A stretch of DNA of 64,000 bases from Psychroflexus aestuariivivens (GCF_004010055.1 NZ_RQVT01000025.1:1-64000); one strand, 5' to 3'; positions 36,065 to 46,436 are shown, counted from the stretch's first letter. Notes: generated by a model from the letters alone, not told the origin. Numbers and translations are program-made.

Positions 36065-36340
36065 TTAATCAACCAAAATAATAACTTTATTATCATTCAG
36101 TTCTATAACACCTCCAGAAATATCAAAGCAATATTTTCCGTCAGATTGGTAAAACTTATCTTTCACATGCTTAGGTAAATTTACAGATTGATCCACTTTT
36201 ATCGACCCTTTTTTCAATACTGAAACTACTGGCGCGTGATTATCCAGCATCTGAAATTCTCCATTGATGCCTGGTACACTAACCGAACTTACATCTTCGC
36301 TTAATAAAACTTGTTCTGGATTTACAATCTCTAAATGCAT
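36065..36340 (-). CDS. atpC: ATP synthase F1 subunit epsilon (short form)
   Basis: A 91-aa epsilon subunit containing only the N-terminal beta-sandwich. It begins MHLEIVNPEQVLLSEDVSSVSVPGINGEFQMLDNHAPVV, the conserved rotor-contact region, and stops after GGVIELNDNKVIILVD. Typical bacterial epsilon proteins are 130-140 aa and carry a C-terminal two-helix domain that inhibits ATP hydrolysis; that domain is absent. Short forms are known in Bacteroidota, so this is probably not a truncation. It follows atpD by 18 nt. Confidence 0.94.
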   Translation of the reverse strand: MHLEIVNPEQVLLSEDVSSVSVPGINGEFQMLDNHAPVVSVLKKGSIKVDQSVNLPKHVKDKFYQSDGKYCFDISGGVIELNDNKVIILVD

Positions 36341-36358
36341 TTATCAAATATTTTGAAA

Positions 36359-37870
<1,512 letters not shown>

Positions 37871-37924
37871 CTAAAGAATTTAATGTAAGTTTTTATCTCT
37901 CGAAAAATCGATTTTTTGATTTTG

Positions 37925-37932
37925 CAAATATA
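37925..37932 (-). promoter_or_regulatory. -7 element of atpDC promoter
   Basis: The minus strand reads TATATTTG, an exact TAnnTTTG match in the 211-nt gap upstream of atpD. It implies a leader of about 50 nt. No TTG at 19 nt was found. Confidence 0.5.
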
Positions 37933-38078
37933 GATTATTTAAATAAACTTGGACTTAATATTGAAAAATTTATTGGTATTCTAAATTTTATTCTAAAGTT
38001 ATTTTTTAGAATAACTATAAAAAAACAATTGATCTTTTGAGTTTTCAGCAGAATTACTACTGATTTAAGCTATATTAT

Positions 38079-38648
38079 TTAGGGAATTATATCTAAAGCT
38101 AAATCGAAATGTATATCGATTTCTTCATCAACAACTATCATCCCCATCATTTTCTTTGGAGCTACCAAGTCAAAATCACAGATATTGACTAATAATTCTC
38201 CAACATATCTATCATTTTCAAATTTTTCTACTTTGAAATTATATGTATTGGAAATTCCGGCTAGTTTTACTCTTGAAGTGATTTTAAATTCATTTCCTAT
38301 ATTCTCAATACTAAGCAATTCAATTTCAATTTCTGGGAACTGACTACTCGTAAGCAGTTCTCTAAAATCTTGATTAATCCTTCTGCCTCCACAATCGAAT
38401 TCATCTGAAGCGAGCTTAATTTTAGTATTTTCAAACTTCAGTTTATTGTCACCTATGGTATATTTTACCTGCAAAACTTCGCCTCCCAAATTTCCTGTAT
38501 AATGACAATCGAATGAGTTTACATTAGAAGTACCTTTAATGTAAATTTCACTTTGTGTTTTCAGCAACACATCAACCGTGTTTGCTTTTTTAGAACTTAT
38601 AAATACAAGCGAAAATGCTGAAATCAATATTGAAAAAATAGTTTTCAT
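38079..38648 (-). CDS. YceI-family protein
   Basis: A 189-aa exported protein of the YceI family, an extended beta-barrel that binds long isoprenoid or fatty ligands in characterised members. A hydrophobic N-terminus (MKTIFSILISAFSLVFIS) acts as a signal peptide. The YceI core starts IYIKGTSNVNSFDCHYTGNL and continues through RRINQDFRELLTSSQFPEIEIELLSI. It lies 81 nt downstream of the porin-like gene, separated by a terminator, and a second YceI gene lies just upstream of that porin. It probably functions in the periplasm. Confidence 0.85.
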   Translation of the reverse strand: MKTIFSILISAFSLVFISSKKANTVDVLLKTQSEIYIKGTSNVNSFDCHYTGNLGGEVLQVKYTIGDNKLKFENTKIKLASDEFDCGGRRINQDFRELLTSSQFPEIEIELLSIENIGNEFKITSRVKLAGISNTYNFKVEKFENDRYVGELLVNICDFDLVAPKKMMGMIVVDEEIDIHFDLALDIIP

Positions 38649-38660
38649 AACTCAGAATTT

Positions 38661-38701
38661 AAAAAAAAGCTGCAATTCATGGATTCATGATGCAGCTTTT
38701 T
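38661..38701. terminator. Hairpin terminator after porin-like gene
   Basis: AAAAAGCTGCA (38664-38674) pairs with TGCAGCTTTTT (38691-38701) around a 16-nt loop. A-rich and T-rich flanks could work in both directions; on the minus strand it terminates the YceI-porin transcript 29 nt past the stop. Confidence 0.85.
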
Positions 38702-38729
38702 CAGATTATTATAGGCTAATTCAATTTTT

Positions 38730-39989
38730 TTAGAAACTAATTACAGCTTCTAGCATAAGACCATCAAACTGTCCGTCTGCAAGAATACTTGTAGGATCAA
38801 AATCTGAATAGGTTTGTTTGACGTATTCAACTTTTGCCAAAATATTTTTGGTCATAAACCATCCTGCACCAAGTTGAAGTCTATCTACGCTAATATCTTG
38901 TCCAGGCGCTTGTTCACCATCTATAAAACTGTATCTACCGCCTACATAAAAGTCTTCAGTTTCACCAAAACGATACAATAAGTCTGCAGCGTAGTGATTG
39001 TAGGTTCTAGTTTCGGTATCACCAAAACCTTTACCAGAAGCATTTTCATAAAGCCCGAAGAACTCTAATCCTTTATATTTCACAAAAGGGTTAATCATAA
39101 TTGAAGTTAACTCTGTAGATAATCCTGGGTTAATTCGACCAGAACGAAAATTACCGCTAGAGCTGGCTTCTACATCTTCCATAACTAAATAATATCTAGA
39201 ACCTGCGCGGTCACCGTCGTACAACCATGTTTTAGAAGATTCGCTTGTTGTGTAAATAGAACCTGTCAATCTAAATCTTAAGTCATCATTAAGCTGCTTA
39301 TCATAACCTAATTTACCAACAAAAGAAGCTTTTGTGTCGGTTTCTTCGACAGATTGGTTTAGTTTTCCGTTTGTAACCCCAAGCATTGCTATCCATCCAT
39401 TTCTTCTGAAATAACCTTCAAAACCAACTTCAGTTGTAAAAGCATCCATTAAATGGTTTCCAATAAATGGATTGTAAATAGTTGCTGCGTTATCAGATCG
39501 TCTAAAGTGTGCATCACCATAGTTGATTTCCATGTGACCAAACTTGAACGTTAAATACTTCATCGCATCGGCCATAAAGCCCTCATTGATAAACTCAAGT
39601 TTATCAACTAATAAATAGCCACCTTTTACATAAGGTTCTGGGTGGTGACGTGAAGACAAATAAGTTCTTAAGTGCATTCTCACACCATCATAAAGCGCCA
39701 CGTCTAAATCTAAGTTGGCAGTTGCTAAATTGAAATTATCACCTAATGCTATTAAAGGCACAGCTCCATTATTCTCATGATCGATAGCTTGAAATTGAAG
39801 TGTGGAAGCACCGCCAATTCTAACTTTAACACCATCAAAAGTAGATACAGTGTCTTTTGGAGCTTCAAACATGGTTACACCGCGCTGATCACGTGGTCTA
39901 AAATTGTCTAAGTCTCGGTTTTGCGCAAATATAATTTGCGTACTTGCTAGCAAAACTAGCGTCATCATAATTTTTGCGAAAGATTTCAT
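38730..39989 (-). CDS. Outer-membrane porin-like protein
   Basis: A 419-aa outer-membrane beta-barrel. A signal peptide (MKSFAKIMMTLVLLASTQIIFA) is followed by many amphipathic strands (RIGGASTLQFQAIDHEN, ATANLDLDVALYDGVRMHLRTYLSS, YLTFKFGHMEINYG, KNILAKVEYVKQTYSDF) and an ending LMLEAVISF with terminal Phe, typical of barrel proteins inserted by BAM. The aromatic-rich, Asp-rich loops and overall length resemble phosphate-selective-porin-like (OprP/O-type) proteins of Bacteroidota, but I cannot confirm a substrate. It lies 18 nt downstream of a YceI gene, so the two are probably co-transcribed. Confidence 0.7.
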   Translation of the reverse strand: MKSFAKIMMTLVLLASTQIIFAQNRDLDNFRPRDQRGVTMFEAPKDTVSTFDGVKVRIGGASTLQFQAIDHENNGAVPLIALGDNFNLATANLDLDVALYDGVRMHLRTYLSSRHHPEPYVKGGYLLVDKLEFINEGFMADAMKYLTFKFGHMEINYGDAHFRRSDNAATIYNPFIGNHLMDAFTTEVGFEGYFRRNGWIAMLGVTNGKLNQSVEETDTKASFVGKLGYDKQLNDDLRFRLTGSIYTTSESSKTWLYDGDRAGSRYYLVMEDVEASSSGNFRSGRINPGLSTELTSIMINPFVKYKGLEFFGLYENASGKGFGDTETRTYNHYAADLLYRFGETEDFYVGGRYSFIDGEQAPGQDISVDRLQLGAGWFMTKNILAKVEYVKQTYSDFDPTSILADGQFDGLMLEAVISF

Positions 39990-40007
39990 AGTCTTAAAAT
40001 TTAGTGT

Positions 40008-40595
40008 TTATAAGTATGTTAAGTTGAATTTAATTTTGACTTCCTCACCTGTGGTTATAGTTCCAAACAAAGCTGTTGGTGGTTCAACATCATAGTCTGT
40101 CATATTTATGCTTTTGGATGTCTTAATATTGAATTTGTTGTTATTCATAAGAATTTCCAAAGGAATCTCTACAGATTGGGTTTTACCAGCAATTGTCAAT
40201 TCTCCTTTTATTACAGCTGAAAATTCATCTGAACCATTGGATTTTAGAGATTTTGTATTTGTAAATACAAAATCAATACTTGGGTGTTTTTTCAATTTCA
40301 AAGCTTCGTAAGTATTATTATCCATTTTACTTTTACCAGAATCGAAACTTTCTACCCAAACTTTAAGTGTTAAATCATTGATAGACGTTATTTTTTGACC
40401 CTTGGCGTCAAAATGAATTGTGCCTTCAAATTTATTTACATCAATGACCCAATCGTGGATATTTGAAGTGCCTTCAATAAGAATATCACTGTTTGATAAA
40501 TCGATATTTTTTTTTGTTTGTGAAAAGCCAACTAAAGCTGAACACATAAAAATAATCAGTGAAAGTTTTTTGACGTTTTGAACAACTGAATTCAT
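40008..40595 (-). CDS. YceI-family protein
   Basis: A 195-aa second YceI protein. Its signal peptide (LSLIIFMCSALVGFSQ) is followed by the core IDLSNSDILIEGTSNIHDW, then YEALKLKKHPSIDFVFTN and AVIKGELTIAGKTQSVEIPLEI, which are the best-conserved YceI segments. It ends with TGEEVKIKFNLTYL. It lies directly upstream of the porin-like gene in one transcript and is related to, but clearly diverged from, the YceI gene downstream of it. Confidence 0.9.
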   Translation of the reverse strand: MNSVVQNVKKLSLIIFMCSALVGFSQTKKNIDLSNSDILIEGTSNIHDWVIDVNKFEGTIHFDAKGQKITSINDLTLKVWVESFDSGKSKMDNNTYEALKLKKHPSIDFVFTNTKSLKSNGSDEFSAVIKGELTIAGKTQSVEIPLEILMNNNKFNIKTSKSINMTDYDVEPPTALFGTITTGEEVKIKFNLTYL

Positions 40596-40730
40596 AATTT
40601 TTGTGTTTTTAGATTAAATTTTTTTAACCTGATTAACACTGCAAATATCAGTCGTAAGTTTTGTTAGATTTATGACAAATGTCACTTATAGTGGAATCTG
40701 AAGGAATCAAACTGAAATTTATCAATACAC

Positions 40731-40771
40731 AAAAAAACCCTTGTTCGATTTTGAAAAACAAACAAGGGTTT
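40731..40771 (-). terminator. Terminator of panC-radA operon
   Basis: AAACCCTTGTT (40735-40745) pairs with AACAAGGGTTT (40761-40771). On the minus strand the stem is followed by a run of T. It lies 23 nt past the radA stop. Confidence 0.88.
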
Positions 40772-40794
40772 ATAAGATTTCTTTAGAATTTATT

Positions 40795-42156
40795 TTAAAA
40801 CAAAGCATCCACAACATCTTCAATTTTGCTGACACGATGGACTAAAATATTGTAATTGGATTTAGGAAGTTTAGTTTGTTTTGAAATCATAATCGATGCA
40901 AAACCTAATTTTTCTGCTTCCAGCACTCGTTGTTCAGCTTTGGTTACTGGTCTAATTTCGCCTGCCAGGCCAACTTCAGCAGCAAAACAGATATCTTTAG
41001 GAATAGAAATATCTTCGTTGGAAGACAAAATCGCAGCAACTACAGCCAAATCTATAGCTGGGTCATCTACTGAAATTCCACCTGTAATATTCAAAAACAC
41101 GTCCTTTGCACCTAACCTAAAACCTGCGCGTTTTTCCAAAACCGCTAAAATCATATTCAATCTTTTCAGGTTATAACCAGTTGCAGAACGTTGTGGCGTT
41201 CCATAAACTGCAGAACTTACCAAAGCCTGAATTTCTATCATCATTGGCCGCATGCCTTCTAAAGTTGCTGCGATCGCTGTTCCACTAAGATGTGATTCAT
41301 TTTTAGAAATCAGCAAATCAGAAGGATTTGAAACCTCAACCAAACCACCAGCTTGCATTTCGTAAATACCGAGTTCGTGAGTAGATCCAAATCTATTTTT
41401 GTGTGCTCGCAGAATTCTGTACGCATAATTCTTATCGCCTTCGAACTGCAAAACAGTATCTACCATATGTTCTAAAACTTTTGGTCCAGCAATGCTTCCT
41501 TCTTTATTGATATGACCAATTAAAATCACAGGAACATTGGTTTGTTTGGCAAATTTAATGAGTTCCGAAGTACATTCTCTAATTTGCGAAACGCTGCCTG
41601 GAGAACTTTCTACATAATCTGTATGTAAGGTTTGAATGGAATCGATTATTAAAATTTCCGGCATTAATTTTTCAATTTGAGAAAAAATTAGCTGGGTTTT
41701 TGTTTCAGAAAGAATGTAACAATTCGCATCTGAATCATTGATTCTTGCTGCACGCATTTTGATTTGTTGCTGGCTTTCTTCGCCAGAAACATAAAGTACT
41801 TTTTGTTTGAAACTCAAAGACAGTTGAAGCAATAGCGTGCTTTTTCCAACGCCTGGCTCACCTCCTAAAAGCGTGATACTTCCGGGTACAATTCCTCCGC
41901 CAAGTACACGATTCAATTCATTATTGGCTGTTGGAATTCGGTTTTCTTTGCCGATTTTAATATCACTTATACGCTCTGGTTTGGCTATTCGTTTAGGTGA
42001 ATTATCTGTAGTGCTTTGCCAAGATTTTTCAGTCTTTTTCTCTATAACTTCTTCCGCCAATGTATTCCATTCTTTGCAGGCATTGCACTGACCTTGCCAT
42101 TTTGCGTATTGAGCACCACAGTTTTGACAGAAAAAACTTGTTTTAGTTTTCGCCAT
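40795..42156 (-). CDS. radA: DNA repair protein RadA
   Basis: A 453-aa RecA-like protein involved in branch migration during recombination. An N-terminal zinc finger (CQNCGAQYAKWQGQCNAC) precedes the ATPase core with Walker A GGEPGVGKST. The RadA-specific KNRFG motif (HKNRFGSTHELGIYEM) is present, and a C-terminal Lon-protease-like domain (NITGGISVDDPAIDLAV, and the FAAEVGLAGEIRPV segment) completes it. All hallmark motifs are intact. It is the last gene of a five-gene minus-strand operon; its ATG is 2 nt from the stop of the upstream esterase-like gene. Confidence 0.97.
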   Translation of the reverse strand: MAKTKTSFFCQNCGAQYAKWQGQCNACKEWNTLAEEVIEKKTEKSWQSTTDNSPKRIAKPERISDIKIGKENRIPTANNELNRVLGGGIVPGSITLLGGEPGVGKSTLLLQLSLSFKQKVLYVSGEESQQQIKMRAARINDSDANCYILSETKTQLIFSQIEKLMPEILIIDSIQTLHTDYVESSPGSVSQIRECTSELIKFAKQTNVPVILIGHINKEGSIAGPKVLEHMVDTVLQFEGDKNYAYRILRAHKNRFGSTHELGIYEMQAGGLVEVSNPSDLLISKNESHLSGTAIAATLEGMRPMMIEIQALVSSAVYGTPQRSATGYNLKRLNMILAVLEKRAGFRLGAKDVFLNITGGISVDDPAIDLAVVAAILSSNEDISIPKDICFAAEVGLAGEIRPVTKAEQRVLEAEKLGFASIMISKQTKLPKSNYNILVHRVSKIEDVVDALF

Positions 42157-42158
42157 GG

Positions 42159-43301
42159 CTAGTATCCAAAAATTCTTTTGAGTTCGTCTGCTTTTTCTAA
42201 TAAAGTATCGCTATTCAGGTAGCCAGCACTTTTGAGGCCGTAACCACCTTGGTAAGCTTTTATCGCTTTTTTCGGTTTGCCGATTTCTTGATAATATCGG
42301 CCTTCAAAATAAGTCGATAAAACTGTTTCTGGCGATTCTTTTTTGGCCAATCTGCTCAAATCTTTGTAGGCTTCCCAGTTTTCATTTTCTTCAATTGCAT
42401 CTGCAACCATCAAAAAATCAGTAACCCTAATTGGAATTTCAATAGCGTATAATTCTGAAATCAAAAAATATTTGTCTTCTAAATAAACGACTGGGTTTTC
42501 AGATTTCAAAAGTTCATCTTGATATTCATTATCGGAAATAGGCCGATAGACTTTAAAAATAGTATTCAATGCATCTGGAATAGCATTGGCAACTAAACTA
42601 AAATGAGAAGCCTTGTCAAAAACATCAAATTGATAAGTAAAATTTGGATTTTCAACTTTTGCGAGAAGTTCATCTAACTGCTCAATTTCTTTTTTCAAAA
42701 CTGGAATATCGTCTTCGCCTGTAGCTAAATAATACCAAATTTTTTGTTCAATTTTACTGACTTTGTTTTGGATTCTACTTGGCATTAAAGGCGTTAAATC
42801 AGGACTTAAACTAATATAGCCTCTAAAGAGCGGATTTTCTTTCAACAAATAAAAATTACTATAATTCGCCATTAAATCAATACCCGCAATAACGGCAAAA
42901 GGCGAAGTTCTGTAATTATCGTCCATAAATTTTAAGACTTCGTAACCAATAAATTCAAAAAAATCCGCACCAGAGGAAATAGGCAGTTCATCCTCGCTTA
43001 AAAAACCGTCTTCTTCTCGGTAACCAACTTGATTGATTCCAACAACAAAGGCTTCAGGAATAATCTCCCAATAACTAAGATAATCTACATTTCCTGCAAA
43101 AGGTTCGAACATATAATCACCATCCAGCACAACAATTACTGGGTAGCTTTTTTCTGAACTTTCATAATTTCTAGGTAGTTGAATTTTAATTTCCCGCCTT
43201 TGGTTTAAAATTTCAGAACCAACTTCAACATATTCTACTTGAGCATTTGCAAATTGTGGAATTAGAAAGTAAAGTAACAATAGAATGGAGATGCGTTTCA
43301 T
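42159..43301 (-). CDS. Esterase-fold protein, catalytic Ser replaced
   Basis: A 380-aa exported protein. A signal peptide (MKRISILLLLYFLIPQFANAQ) leads into an alpha/beta-hydrolase domain of the esterase D / PF00756 type (YPVIVVLDGDYMF, YEVLKFMDDNYRTSPFAVIAG). The nucleophile elbow that should read GxSxG is GIDLM: Asp142 stands where Ser belongs, so hydrolase activity is doubtful. A His is still present (DKASHFSLV). The C-terminal 70 residues are helical and TPR-like (YQEIGKPKKAIKAYQGGYGL). It is co-transcribed between the flippase-like gene and radA. Confidence 0.8.
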   Translation of the reverse strand: MKRISILLLLYFLIPQFANAQVEYVEVGSEILNQRREIKIQLPRNYESSEKSYPVIVVLDGDYMFEPFAGNVDYLSYWEIIPEAFVVGINQVGYREEDGFLSEDELPISSGADFFEFIGYEVLKFMDDNYRTSPFAVIAGIDLMANYSNFYLLKENPLFRGYISLSPDLTPLMPSRIQNKVSKIEQKIWYYLATGEDDIPVLKKEIEQLDELLAKVENPNFTYQFDVFDKASHFSLVANAIPDALNTIFKVYRPISDNEYQDELLKSENPVVYLEDKYFLISELYAIEIPIRVTDFLMVADAIEENENWEAYKDLSRLAKKESPETVLSTYFEGRYYQEIGKPKKAIKAYQGGYGLKSAGYLNSDTLLEKADELKRIFGY

Positions 43302-43337
43302 TTTATTTGAAATTATGATAGCTAAAATACGTAAAAT

Positions 43338-44300
43338 CTACTTGTTATTCAAAAAAGGTAATAAAATGACTGATAAACCGCCAATTAAAATAACCAATGC
43401 AGTTTGGGTAGTCCACATGACCCAACCGAAGGCTTCTCCAGTAGCCGCAGAAACCCCAAATGCACTAAAAGCCAAGCCGATAGCGATAGGATACAAACCA
43501 ATCCCACCATTGGTGATTGACATGGCAAACGCGCCAAAAACAAAAGCAACCAAAGTGGCATCGAAACTTAAACCAGCAGTTTCAGGGAAAGCATATTTAA
43601 GAACGTAAAACATTGCAACATAAAATCCCCAAATAACAAATGTATGAAAAATGAAAGGCCATTTCTTTTTCATTTTGAACACACTTTTCATTCCTCTAAT
43701 CAATTCTTCAGCAAAGTTTTTTACTTTGAGTAAAAATGGATTTTTCGTGTGTTTTATAATTTGAAAACCTATAAAAAATGCCACAATTAACCCAACAAAA
43801 ATCAGCAAACTTAAGAAAGGATTGATCTCTTGATTTTTAAAAAATTTGATGACTTCATCAGTTTGAATAATCAAAGCTAGACCAACAATACTCAGCAACA
43901 TTACCAAATCTACAACACGCTCGGTTATAATTGTACCAAATGTATTTTCAAATTTTGAATCTTCATAAGTTGCTAATGTGGCTCCACGTAAAATCTCACC
44001 TGATCTTGGCACGCCTAAATTGGCAAGATAACCCAGCATTAGGGATAGAAAACTATTATAGAATTTAGGATAAATTTTTACTGGTTCCAACAAAAATTGC
44101 CATCTGTAAGCTCTGGACATATGTGATAAAATGCCCATCAAAAATGAAATAATCACCCAAAAGATGTTTACATTTTTAATATTGAACCACAATTCATTCA
44201 GTTCATCCTGAGTGAATCTTGACAAGGAAAACCAAATCAAAAACACACCTAAAGCTAAAGGTAAAATAATTTTTAGCCATTTTTTTAGCTTTGGATGCAT
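43338..44300 (-). CDS. Lysylphosphatidylglycerol synthetase/flippase-like (UPF0104) membrane protein
   Basis: A 320-aa polytopic membrane protein with about eight helices and no synthetase domain. It begins HPKLKKWLKIILPLALGVFLIWFSL and contains GILSHMSRAYRWQFLLEP and LSLMLGYLANLGVPRSGEILRGATLATYED. This is the conserved signature of the LPG_synthase_TM/UPF0104 family, related to MprF flippase domains. It probably flips or handles a lipid; the substrate is unknown. It lies 5 nt downstream of panD in the operon. Confidence 0.88.
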   Translation of the reverse strand: MHPKLKKWLKIILPLALGVFLIWFSLSRFTQDELNELWFNIKNVNIFWVIISFLMGILSHMSRAYRWQFLLEPVKIYPKFYNSFLSLMLGYLANLGVPRSGEILRGATLATYEDSKFENTFGTIITERVVDLVMLLSIVGLALIIQTDEVIKFFKNQEINPFLSLLIFVGLIVAFFIGFQIIKHTKNPFLLKVKNFAEELIRGMKSVFKMKKKWPFIFHTFVIWGFYVAMFYVLKYAFPETAGLSFDATLVAFVFGAFAMSITNGGIGLYPIAIGLAFSAFGVSAATGEAFGWVMWTTQTALVILIGGLSVILLPFLNNK

Positions 44301-44305
44301 TTGTT

Positions 44306-44653
44306 TTATTTTAAAAGATTGTCGTCATTAGGAAATACAAGTTTTGGTTTGAAAACTTTTGCTTCATCTGGAGTCACGATGGCATAAGCCATCAAAATAA
44401 GTATATCGCCTTTTGAAACTTTTCTGGCAGCGGCACCGTTTAAAGTGATTTCTCCACTGCCGCGATCACCAGGGATAGCATAAGTTTCTAAACGTTCTCC
44501 GTTGGAATTGTTGACCACCTGAATTTTTTCTCCTTCATAAATATCTGCAGCATCCATCAAGTCTTGGTCAATGGTAATACTACCAATATAATTGAGGTCT
44601 GCACCGGTTACTTTGACGCGGTGAATTTTTGATTTTACAATGTGTATTTGCAT
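44306..44653 (-). CDS. panD: Aspartate 1-decarboxylase PanD
   Basis: A 115-aa proenzyme that makes beta-alanine from aspartate for pantothenate synthesis. The self-cleavage site is Gly24-Ser25 in YIGSITID; the new Ser becomes the pyruvoyl cofactor. The conserved ligand residues of [14 protein letters not shown] and [12 protein letters not shown] follow. Length is normal. The stop of panC lies 3 nt away, so panC and panD are coupled and supply the two steps around beta-alanine. Confidence 0.97.
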   Translation of the reverse strand: MQIHIVKSKIHRVKVTGADLNYIGSITIDQDLMDAADIYEGEKIQVVNNSNGERLETYAIPGDRGSGEITLNGAAARKVSKGDILILMAYAIVTPDEAKVFKPKLVFPNDDNLLK

Positions 44654-44656
44654 AAT

Positions 44657-45505
44657 TTAATAATTCAAAGCCATATTATCTATTAGTCTTACTTCACCTA
44701 CAAATGCAGCGATAAAGGCTCTATATTTTTGGTTTTTGTCTTTAATTTTTGTTGGCGTTAAATCGGCTTCTGAAGCGATTGAAAAATATTCTAATTCGAC
44801 CTTCTTTTCATTTTCAAACATCGTTTTGATCTCCGCTATGATAGTTTCAAAATCCGAATCTTCGAACATAAGTTTCGCTTTAGTTAGCGCTTTATGGATA
44901 ATTTCAGCTAGTTTTAATTCATCGTCATTCAATCTGAAATTTCTTGAACTTTGTGCAAGTCCAAATTCATTTCGACTTGTGGGACAACCGATAATTTCAA
45001 CCTCTTGATTAGTGATTTCAACTAGTTTTTTGACCGCCATAAGTTGCTGAAAATCTTTTTCTCCAAAGAAAGCTTTATGGGGTTTTACAATATCAAAAAG
45101 TCTTTTCAAAACACTTCCAACACCATCAAAATGACCCGTCCTGAATTCACCTTCCATAAATTTGACAATAGAACCAAAATCGTAAGATTCTGATTGGATT
45201 TTGCCCGCATAGACTTCTTCTGCTGAAGGTGCAAAAATAACTGTTTTTGAATTGTGTGTTGTCAATAAAGCTTCATCTTTCTGAAGATTTCTCGGGTATT
45301 TATCCAAATCTGTAGGATTGTTGAATTGCGTAGGATTCACAAAAACGCTAACAACAACGAGGTCGCAGAATTCATAGGCAAAATCTATAAGTGACAAATG
45401 CCCGTCATGCAAAGCACCCATAGTTGGTACCAAACCTATAATTTTTTTTTCTTTTTTTTCGCTTTCAATAAAATCTGAAAGCGACTTTTTCGTTTCTATA
45501 ACCAC
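44657..45505 (-). CDS. panC: Pantothenate synthetase PanC
   Basis: A 282-aa ligase that joins pantoate and beta-alanine using ATP. The HIGH-like motif is seen in VPTMGALHDGHLSLI, with the later KMSKS-like region around TSRNEFGLAQSSRN, and FGEKDFQQLMAVKKLV is conserved. The start codon must be GTG at 45503-45505: an in-frame stop lies four codons upstream and no ATG is available. It is the first gene of the panC-panD-flippase-esterase-radA operon and divergent from the GlgA-like gene, with a 109-nt spacer. Confidence 0.96.
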   Translation of the reverse strand: MVIETKKSLSDFIESEKKEKKIIGLVPTMGALHDGHLSLIDFAYEFCDLVVVSVFVNPTQFNNPTDLDKYPRNLQKDEALLTTHNSKTVIFAPSAEEVYAGKIQSESYDFGSIVKFMEGEFRTGHFDGVGSVLKRLFDIVKPHKAFFGEKDFQQLMAVKKLVEITNQEVEIIGCPTSRNEFGLAQSSRNFRLNDDELKLAEIIHKALTKAKLMFEDSDFETIIAEIKTMFENEKKVELEYFSIASEADLTPTKIKDKNQKYRAFIAAFVGEVRLIDNMALNY

Positions 45506-45568
45506 AAGTTGTATCTAAGGATCAGTTTGCAATATTAATATTTTAACGTGAATCCGCATAAATTTTTG

Positions 45569-45576
45569 TAAATTTG
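45569..45576 (+). promoter_or_regulatory. -7 element for GlgA-like/DUF4270/glmS operon
   Basis: TAAATTTG matches TAnnTTTG and lies 38 nt before the ATG at 45615. No TTG was found at 19 nt upstream (GTG is there). Confidence 0.5.
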
Positions 45577-45614
45577 CCAACTTTTTGCTGTGAATCAATA
45601 ATGTAAAAATTTTT

Positions 45615-46436
45615 ATGAAAGATAAACGCATACTCTACGTTTCTTCAGAAGTCGTCCCTTATTTACCTGAAAACGATATTTCTTCAACTTCATTTGAAGC
45701 CCCAAAATCGATCAACGCGGCTGGAGGTCAAACTCGAATTTTTATGCCAAGATTTGGGAATATCAATGAGCGCAGACATCAACTACATGAAGTGATTCGC
45801 CTCTCTGGAATGAATTTAGTCATTAATGATTTAGACATGCCTTTGATTATAAAAGTTGCATCTATTCCAAAGGAAAGAATGCAAGTTTATTTCATAGATA
45901 ATGAAGATTATTTTAAGCGTAAAGCAACTTATTCTGATGAAGATGGTGCTCTCTTTGAAGACAATGATGAGCGTGCCATATTTTTTGCAAAAGGTGTAAT
46001 TGAAACAGTTAAAAAATTGAATTGGTCACCGGACATTATTCATGTTCATGGTTGGTTAGCTTCTTTATTGCCGATGTATTTGAGACATTATTATGGCAAT
46101 GAACCTTTATTTTCTGAATCTAAAATTATAACTTCAATTTACAGCCAAGGCTTTGAAGGCAGTCTCGATACTGAAATGCATAAAAAAGTTTTATTTGACG
46201 GTATTGAAGACGATGCTGTGAAGTATTTAGAAAATCCTACACATGATAACTTGCTAAAAGTTGCCATAGATAATTCTGATGGTTTAGTTTACGGTAGTGA
46301 AGAGATTTCAGAAGATTTGAAAGCTTACACAGAAAAAATGAATGTTCCCATTTTACCATATCGTAAAAAAGAAGAATTGAGCAACGCATTCCAAACCTTT
46401 TACCTGAAAGATATTTTAAATGAAGAAGAAGATTAA
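45615..46436 (+). CDS. Glycogen-synthase-like N-terminal domain protein
   Basis: A 273-aa protein resembling only the N-terminal (GT5) half of bacterial glycogen synthase GlgA. It opens RILYVSSEVVPYLPEN as in GlgA and continues with AAGGQTRIFMPRFG, VYFIDNEDYFKRKATY and SPDIIHVHGWLASLLPMYLRHYY. The C-terminal ADP-binding half (GT1) and its catalytic motifs are absent: the frame ends normally just before an overlapping gene. The usual substrate-binding KxGG near the start reads PKSINAAGG. Activity as a glycogen synthase is unlikely. Such half-size versions occur at this locus in Flavobacteria. Function unknown. Confidence 0.82.
   Translation: MKDKRILYVSSEVVPYLPENDISSTSFEAPKSINAAGGQTRIFMPRFGNINERRHQLHEVIRLSGMNLVINDLDMPLIIKVASIPKERMQVYFIDNEDYFKRKATYSDEDGALFEDNDERAIFFAKGVIETVKKLNWSPDIIHVHGWLASLLPMYLRHYYGNEPLFSESKIITSIYSQGFEGSLDTEMHKKVLFDGIEDDAVKYLENPTHDNLLKVAIDNSDGLVYGSEEISEDLKAYTEKMNVPILPYRKKEELSNAFQTFYLKDILNEEED

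Noticed and set aside
45615-46436. Intact glycogen synthase glgA
   Set aside because: Only the N-terminal half is encoded; the catalytic C-terminal domain is missing.
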